A stretch of DNA of 64,000 nt. Source: Incurvaria masculella (lineage: Eukaryota; Arthropoda; Insecta; Lepidoptera; Incurvariidae). Made by a program: the position numbers and the translations under genes. Positions 61,101 through 64,000 of the stretch are shown piece after piece. How positions within the stretch are numbered: position 1 is the stretch's first letter; every line of letters starts with the position of its first letter. The DNA lies in contig OX335645.2 in the NCBI GenBank assembly GCA_946894095.1, positions 14,035,001 to 14,099,000 of the forward strand, in the 5' to 3' direction. The notes beneath the pieces are model-generated. The model was not told the origin of the DNA and did not search any database. It was given only the letters and a program-made list of their open reading frames with translations.

Positions 61101-63740
61101 AAAATGGACCGTTAGCAAAACGCGATTTTCACTCTGCAAATGGCAAAGCGGTTATTTCATACCGACTACTCGTTTAACATAACCAAAAAATCTCTGCTAT
61201 GAATAACCGAGTCACGGTTGCTATTAGCAGATTATACTATAAGCTGTATCGTAACCAATTTATTCGTTTGTCAATAACAACTATACGGTTGCATTTAACG
61301 GTTGCGTTTTCTCAGTGTGTTTTATGACTTGCGAAAATTTGTACTATCGGACAGTTGAGTTCACATACGACGTTCTTACGCGTCGTTGCTACCCAAGAAA
61401 ATGCGTTAAATCTAACTCTCTCGCCGGCCCTGCCGATTTTGTGTAGAGTGGCGCCCTCATACAAACGAGTTTCGGTCGCTACTATCGTCCTACCATGCTC
61501 GTTAGTACTAGCCGACTATCAGGATATTGGGATGGATTTTATTCTCAAAGGAAGCGGTACGGTTAGGGAATCCATCCTAGATAATTTGTGCGCATCCATT
61601 TGCCTCACGAATAAACGGAAATTAAAGCAAAAAGTATTCAAACGCGCCTTTAGTATGGTATTGGCCCAAGGTACTAATCTTAGAATAATAACGCATTATT
61701 TTAATAAATGCCTAGGCTTATGCCTAAGCTACTAATTTAATTGATTAGGCGTTATTAATTTAAGCTACTAATATTATAATGGATAAGTGTGTTTGTTGGC
61801 TTGCCTCAACGGAATAGAGATAATAGTTTATAGGCCGACGAGTGACATAGACTACATTAAAAAAAACCTGCTAAGTGCGAGTCACACTCGCACACAAAGG
61901 GTTCCCTACCATCGTACAAGATTTAACAGAAAAAATGACGTTTTTTGTATGCCCCTCCTTTAATTTTTTTTATTGCACCTATTTGATGTTATAGCGGCAA
62001 AATAAATACACTCTCTGTGAAAATTTCAGCTACCTACCTATTACGTTTCATGAGATACAGTCCTGTGACGGGTGGAAGGATGGACGGATGGACGGACGGA
62101 CAGCGGTGGCTTAGTAATAAGGTTCCGTTTTGTACCTTTTGGGTACGGAGCCCTTAAAAAACTTTACTGAGCAGCGCCAGTTAGGGTAGTAAGTACAGAA
62201 TAAATTCAATATTTCGCTAGTTTCTCATTCACCTTTAACTGCAACTATGATACCATATATGATGGGAGTAATTTATAATTGTTTACTAAATGAATAATGC
62301 GGCAACTGTTTTAATAAATCCAGAACCGTTAAATTAAAACATTATTACTATTTTGTTTAATTTGGCTTTAGATTTTTTTCCAATGGTATTTCTTGCCCAT
62401 TGATAAATGAAACATTAATAAAAATGAATACTTAATTCACATGTACATTCTAATGAGTCAAGCTCTCTTAATCCATTAGTATAGGTAATGAGTATCTCTT
62501 CATTATTAAACTTGTAGAGTATAAAGAGTATGTGTACGTATAGAGCATGTGATGGTAGAGCCTGATTAACTTTTTCTGATAAGTTTCAAAAATTAGATAT
62601 AAATGCTTCAATGTAGATGTCGCTGTATGACTTCAAATGAATGAGATAACGGTAATATCGTATGCATTTAATACTTAAGAAAATAAAAATAATTGATTAA
62701 AAAAGGCTTCTTGCAATATTATGCAGATGAACTGGTGAAAGTCATCTGATTCCGGTGCATCCAGCTTTTCGTATATGTATATAGGTAGATTTAATTATGA
62801 TTGAATATATATGGACACAAAATAATTATTAGACGTACTATATAATATTAAACCCAGTAAAAATACAAGTAAATAAAGGATAGAAGGGCAATCAAGGTTA
62901 TATATACACAATTATCAAAATAATGAATGGGTCTCTGACAAAAAAATTGGTTAATTTTTTTTAAAAGTCATAACAATTATATCAAAGGTCAAATTGATCG
63001 TAAAGGTATGACAGGTACGTAATATTGTTATGTAAATATGTCAATGATATTGATTACATACGTACACCAAAATGTGAAAGTATCGGTAGGTATGTAAGTG
63101 TCAAACGGTTAGCATGTTCCGTGGTGAGAGGAGGCTGCGTGTTGTGCTATACTATTAACACATCTGTTGCTAACTAATAGTTCCGTATAAAGACGAATAA
63201 AATTAACAATACACATTTGTACTTTTCTATTATCGACTAGACCCCAAGATGAATTTGCAATAAAAATGAAAGAAATGATTTTATCAAAAAGGTTTTCTTG
63301 TTGACAATGCGTTGATGTCTTTTTGCAGAGGGCTCTCGCGGAGGTGGATGCGGCGGCGTCTGCGCATGCGACAGGCGGGGCGGGCGGTAGAGGGGAGAGG
63401 AGGTATCAATGCACGTGGAATAACAATGATTTCTAAAATAATCGACTAGTCACTAGTCTGTAAGATCAGGAATGCTGTCAACTAGGCGGCGCCGGGTACA
63501 CTTAAAATACAAGCACTCATCTCGAATGACGCCGCGACGCCTCGCGCCAAACGAAACAACTTCACTGTAATCACTCGATGGCGACACTTTCTCGTCGGGT
63601 GAAGTGCGCGGGCGGGGGGCGAGGGGCGAGGGGCGAGGGGCTCGAGGTGCGCTGCGTGAGGGTCGTTAAGAGGGATGGGACTCACCGGTGGCGAACAAGA
63701 GGCACGCGGCCAGCGTGGCGACGCGGGCGTAGCGCACCAT
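33360..63740 (-). CDS. CDA1: chitin deacetylase 1 (serpentine type) with two alternative terminal exon pairs
   Basis: Shared exons 63686-63740, 56251-56408 and 50676-50925 join either the proximal pair 43537-43858 + 42583-43411 or the distal pair 34317-34638 + 33360-34188. Both routes give exactly 537 residues with every junction in phase. Order: signal peptide (1-19), chitin-binding peritrophin-A domain (43-100), LDLa (120-154), CE4 deacetylase (about 195-390) and conserved C-terminus. Signature phrases CKDKDAGEWFRLIAGDGDNC, CDWKDAVKNC and NDPNRAPPCDTSQC identify CDA1/serpentine, a secreted chitin N-deacetylase of cuticle and trachea. The proximal route has metal ligands D204, H259 and H263 (TFDD, HSITH). 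The distal route has S204 and L263. Each pair has its own homologous 3' UTR with AATAAA-type signals, so the choice looks like alternative last exons. CDA2 follows downstream in the same orientation. The gene identity is certain; use of the distal pair is inferred. Confidence 0.95.
34317..34638 (-). CDS. CDA1: CDA1 distal exon 4 (metal Asp changed to Ser)
   Basis: 322 bases, the same length and phase as the proximal exon, with acceptor TGTTACAG and donor GTAAGC intact. From the DCFC region onward only two residues differ over 90: TFDD becomes TFDS (GAC to TCC, two base changes) and TYFV becomes TFFV. Confidence 0.9.
34725..34790 (-). repeat. SINE tail next to distal CDA1 exon 4
   Basis: aactggacatggatggctaa and taccatacccacc, about 90 bases from the exon 4 acceptor. 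The equivalent place by the proximal exon has a fuller copy. Confidence 0.7.
34915..35330. repeat. about 140-bp tandem repeat, two good units and one decayed
   Basis: tcataatgtaaatggctgaa starts at 35081 and 35221 (spacing 140). A third, older unit starts near 34945 (gataacgtaaatggctgaaa). Confidence 0.85.
36313..37124. repeat. 812-bp imperfect palindrome (foldback)
   Basis: Left arm from ataattcttaagtcgcagat (36313) is mirrored by the right arm ending gcgactttagaattat (37124). Arms are about 320 bases and similar throughout, with a loop of about 150 bases near 36650-36790. Open frames inside are incidental. Confidence 0.92.
37905..38145 (+). mobile_element. SINE fragment
   Basis: Plus-strand body: actgtaggtcccc, acccgggttggtaccatcgc, aaggaaggtcctggcatggc, catccatgtccagtt tail. 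The tRNA head is missing. Confidence 0.75.
38146..38462 (+). mobile_element. lepidopteran GACG-containing repeat, copy 1
   Basis: Runs from agtgcgagtcgggctcgcac through a (GACG)n run (about 38370-38407) to ttacggaaccctaaaa. Same layout as the copies at 54.3 and 61.9 kb. Confidence 0.85.
38370..38408. repeat. (GACG)n microsatellite
   Basis: About nine tandem GGAC units inside the repeat above. Confidence 0.95.
39540..39775 (+). mobile_element. SINE fragment
   Basis: Contains cgtaaaactgtaggtcccca, aaggaaggtcttggcatgac and atgatgacggtaggtgtggc. Head absent. Confidence 0.7.
39885..40025. repeat. GCC/CCG trinucleotide-rich islet
   Basis: Dense imperfect gccgcc, ctccgcc and gccgat repeats in AT-rich CDA1 intron 3 downstream of the proximal pair. 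Open frames here are low-complexity. Confidence 0.8.
40911..40990. repeat. 80-bp terminal-inverted-repeat element
   Basis: ggaggtcgcgac at the left and gtcgtgacctcc at the right. The interior (aacccagattcagccattta) matches the 34.95 kb repeat in reverse. Confidence 0.65.
42361..42582 (-). terminator. proximal CDA1 3' UTR with poly(A) signals
   Basis: AATAAA on the minus strand appears at 42413-42418 and 42365-42370, 165-218 bases past the stop. The sequence is homologous to the distal 3' UTR. Confidence 0.6.
42583..43411 (-). CDS. CDA1: CDA1 proximal exon 5 (catalytic-competent), stop codon
   Basis: The first full codon is His (CAC), completing HSITH. It then has RAPYLRVGGNNQF, DSTITAPLSNPPLWPYTMYF, LGLYFHAAW and a C-terminus ending HTGDGFK and TGA. 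All CE4 motifs are present. Confidence 0.95.
43537..43858 (-). CDS. CDA1: CDA1 proximal exon 4 (catalytic-competent)
   Basis: It codes DIDNDPNRAPPCDTSQC, CFCSEDGTTIPGD, QMITITFDDAINNNN and HEIAVHSIT. It contains the general base and metal Asp of CE4 motif 1 and the first His of motif 2. Acceptor TTTCAG, donor GTAAGC. Confidence 0.95.
43965..44330 (-). mobile_element. tRNA-derived SINE, near full length
   Basis: Tail aactggacatggatggctaa near 43965. The head near 44260-44330 has a B-box-like GGTTTCGATCCCC on the minus strand. Confidence 0.75.
44440..44640. other. GC-rich islet in CDA1 intron
   Basis: CpG-dense stretch (gaccgctca type, ccgcccccgc and ccgacgcgcccgcgcacccg) about 0.6 kb upstream of the proximal exon 4. 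No coding signature. Confidence 0.55.
44650..46040. other. CDA1 intron 3, no gene seen
   Basis: AT-rich intron with a small GC islet at about 45380-45450. Confidence 0.5.
46040..46500 (+). mobile_element. SINE-related repeat
   Basis: gtaagaggcgaccaaaggat, then gtggttcagattccac and a decayed body ending acaagccatcaatgtcta. Similar to 60240-60585. Confidence 0.6.
47046..47533. repeat. 488-bp foldback element
   Basis: Left arm attccgagtcaatg... ttctcaggagaggaattaac... tggtaatcgattggagcgcc is mirrored by the right arm ending ggctcggaattcg. Arms are about 140 bases around a loop of about 200. Confidence 0.85.
48525..48840 (-). mobile_element. SINE with 5S rRNA-like head
   Basis: The body and tail match the tRNA-SINE family. 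The minus-strand head includes CCGAAGTTAAGCAACGCTGG and CTTGGATGGGTGACC, resembling the internal promoter of 5S rRNA. Confidence 0.75.
48860..49930 (-). mobile_element. LINE relic interrupted by MITE A copy 3
   Basis: Left part 48880-48956 (gcgtacgccagggcctctta, atgagctttcgaac) continues at 49506 (gggggccgcgtagaaagggg). The minus strand codes YRLYHEECSSELHNAVPPSP and other LINE RT C-terminal phrases. Confidence 0.75.
48957..49505 (+). mobile_element. MITE family A, copy 3
   Basis: 549 bases bounded by TTAA. Ends GGTGGCCCATCCCGC and GGGTTAGGCCACC. Confidence 0.9.
50330..50400. repeat. SINE fragment
   Basis: ggggacttacagtttacgtg then gaagccgaacctag, the SINE body phrase, about 280 bases past CDA1 exon 3. 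Confidence 0.5.
50676..50925 (-). CDS. CDA1: CDA1 exon 3, second half of chitin-binding domain and LDLa
   Basis: It codes GIQAIRCPAGLFFDIEKQTC, DWKDAVKNC and then CQEGFLACGDTSCVERGLFC to GSDENSC, ending TGC G before a GTCAGT donor. A single CBD half here contrasts with the 3a/3b pair of CDA2. The last base needs AT from the next exon to make Asp, and both downstream pairs supply it. Confidence 0.95.
50930..52370. other. CDA1 intron 2, left part
   Basis: No gene seen. GC-rich islet at 51970-52110 (gctgcgccgcgccaccg, cgagtcgagtcgagcc). Confidence 0.5.
52373..52525. repeat. foldback element
   Basis: AATATCTGTGTCTGCATGC at the left pairs with GCATGCAGACACAGATATT at the right. A single-arm relative is near 40180. 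Confidence 0.85.
52760..53303 (+). mobile_element. MITE family A, copy 4
   Basis: 544 bases, TTAA on both sides, with ends GGTGGCCCATCCCGC and GGGTTGGGCCACC. Confidence 0.9.
53309..53442. repeat. foldback element
   Basis: tctcactttgt and gtaaaaaatacccgt at the left pair with acgggtattttttaac and acaaagtgaga at the right, around gatatca/tgatatc. Confidence 0.85.
54285..54597 (+). mobile_element. lepidopteran GACG-containing repeat, copy 2
   Basis: gacgaagggttccgtaccat, a short GACG run near 54515-54540, and ttgggtacggaaccctaaaa. Confidence 0.85.
56196..56215. repeat. (TC)n microsatellite near CDA1 exon 2 donor
   Basis: tctctctctctctc, read as GA repeats in the transcript about 35-55 bases after the exon 2 donor. 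Confidence 0.85.
56251..56408 (-). CDS. CDA1: CDA1 exon 2, linker and first half of chitin-binding domain
   Basis: It codes EAHRYRRQAEEAPKKEESLE, then QELCKDKDAGEWFRLIAGDG and DNCRDVIQCTAS, phase 1 to 0. The acceptor is TTGTTTCAG, the donor GTGAGT. A (TC)n run lies about 35 bases past the donor. Confidence 0.95.
57124..57334. mobile_element. foldback MITE family B, decayed copy
   Basis: cagtaggcctattct at the left, gaaaacagcttttatagcgg inside, and cctgagcacagaattcc at the right. Confidence 0.65.
58805..58905 (+). repeat. SINE fragment
   Basis: gtgcataaggaaagtctagg, tcatgtcatgaaagtaggtg and attagtcatccattcc. Confidence 0.6.
59245..59465 (+). repeat. RTE-like LINE tail fragment
   Basis: ctagccaaagtgcccggctt and cactcggcccgattta, a phrase shared with the fragment at 22.0 kb and with RTE-like tails. 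Confidence 0.5.
59911..60120. mobile_element. foldback MITE family B, copy
   Basis: GCAGGCTTATTCCTGGAATT at the left and a mirrored aggaataggcctgc at the right. Confidence 0.85.
60240..60585 (+). mobile_element. SINE fragment
   Basis: cgtaagagccgactaaggga, gtggttcggattcaaag, tgcccgggttggtacccacg, tataaggaaggtcc and a ccatctaggtccagtcaca tail. Confidence 0.7.
60700..60980. other. GC-rich islet in CDA1 intron 1
   Basis: CpG-dense stretch ending ggcggcagcatagtcacgag. Its end resembles that of the islet at 31.96-32.19 kb. Confidence 0.55.
61858..62158 (+). mobile_element. lepidopteran GACG-containing repeat, copy 3
   Basis: aagtgcgagtcacactcgca to ttttgggtacggagccctta, with a degenerate GACG run near 62080-62100. 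Confidence 0.82.
63686..63740 (-). CDS. CDA1: CDA1 exon 1, signal peptide
   Basis: ATG at 63740-63738. It codes MVRYARVATLAACLLFAT plus one base, then a GTGAGT donor. Classic signal peptide; the first codon of exon 2 completes Ala. Same 18-codon plus one design as CDA2. Confidence 0.9.
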
Positions 63741-63751
63741 GTTGGGATCAC

Positions 63752-63790
63752 GACAGGTCCATGCGCCGCTCGTCGCGCCGCTTATATAGT
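63752..63790 (-). promoter_or_regulatory. CDA1 TATA-box promoter
   Basis: TATATAAG on the minus strand (63781-63788), 41 bases before the ATG, implies transcription starting near 63755-63762 and a very short 5' UTR. Upstream 63790-63960 is strongly GC-rich. No clear initiator seen. Confidence 0.55.
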
Positions 63791-64000
63791 GGCCTCAATC
63801 GGCCGGCGGCTCCGCCCCGCCGCTCGCCGCGCCGCCCCGCCGCCGCCGTCGTCGCCGCCGCGCGCCTACCGCGGGGCTGCTTCCGCGGTGTGGGCGCCGC
63901 CGCCGCCGCTGCTGCTGCTGCCATGCCGCCTAGCGCAGGGCGGCGGCGGCAACGCGAAGGCGACCGATGGCGATGCGTCAATCTGATCAACAATAATTTT

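Larger units (their letters stand above)
56409..63685 (-). other. CDA1 intron 1 (7.3 kb)
   Basis: No gene seen. Contains two family B foldbacks, SINE fragments, an RTE-like tail, the third GACG repeat and a GC islet at 60700-60960. Confidence 0.7.
63595..63960. other. GC-rich region around CDA1 exon 1 and promoter
   Basis: Four ggggcga units (about 63617-63645) in the start of intron 1 and dense gccgcc upstream of the TATA box. Likely promoter-associated. Confidence 0.6.

Noticed and set aside
61355..61735. 126-residue open frame in CDA1 intron 1
   Set aside because: No domain or codon evidence; kept as unexplained but not called a gene.
63748..63993. 81-residue Ala/Arg-rich open frame upstream of CDA1
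   Set aside because: It reads through the GC-rich promoter and TATA box; the signal-peptide ATG at 63740 is the convincing start.

Overview
This is a window of eukaryotic nuclear DNA, almost certainly from a moth or butterfly (Lepidoptera). The evidence is split genes with GT-AG introns, AT-rich non-coding DNA packed with insect transposon relics (CR1-like and Jockey-type LINEs, tRNA- and 5S-derived SINEs, TTAA-flanked MITEs, hAT pieces), and three copies of a repeat familiar from lepidopteran genomes that carries a GACG tetranucleotide run and ends in acggaaccctaaaa. Three protein-coding genes are present, all on the minus strand and all rebuilt here exon by exon with matching reading phases.

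Left (3.9-9.0 kb): six 5' exons of ERGIC3, a membrane cargo receptor of the ER-Golgi early secretory pathway. Its last exons lie beyond the left edge. Introns and flanks hold LINE fragments and MITEs.

Middle (11.5-18.4 kb): a complete chitin deacetylase 2 gene (CDA2, Drosophila vermiform type): signal peptide, peritrophin-A chitin-binding domain, LDLa domain and CE4 polysaccharide deacetylase domain. Two exons, 3a and 3b, encode alternative second halves of the chitin-binding domain in the same phase. A TATA box and initiator sit upstream. A decayed copy of exon 2 lies just upstream of the real one. About 14 kb without a recognisable gene (18.4-33.1 kb) follows, filled with repeats and short GC-rich islets.

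Right (33.4-63.8 kb): chitin deacetylase 1 (CDA1, Drosophila serpentine type), with the same domain order spread over about 30 kb. Its last two exons exist twice: a proximal pair (42.6-43.9 kb) and a distal pair (33.4-34.6 kb). Both have intact splice sites, the same phase and their own 3' UTR, and each gives a 537-residue protein. The proximal pair carries the full CE4 metal-binding set (TFDD and HSITH). The distal pair is about 95 percent identical in protein but has changed exactly two of the three metal ligands (TFDS and HSITL). The gene therefore appears able to make an active enzyme and an active-site-dead twin by choosing its terminal exons. CDA2 also lacks the canonical metal residues (TFNG, FSLTH), so only one of the three catalytic modules in the window looks competent.

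CDA1 and CDA2 are secreted cuticle and tracheal chitin-modifying proteins that act together in the extracellular matrix. They lie in tandem and share the same first-exon design (18 codons plus one base), consistent with an old gene duplication. Three further exon-level duplications make this a locus repeatedly remodelled by exon copying. The main discovery candidate is the catalytic/non-catalytic CDA1 exon switch.
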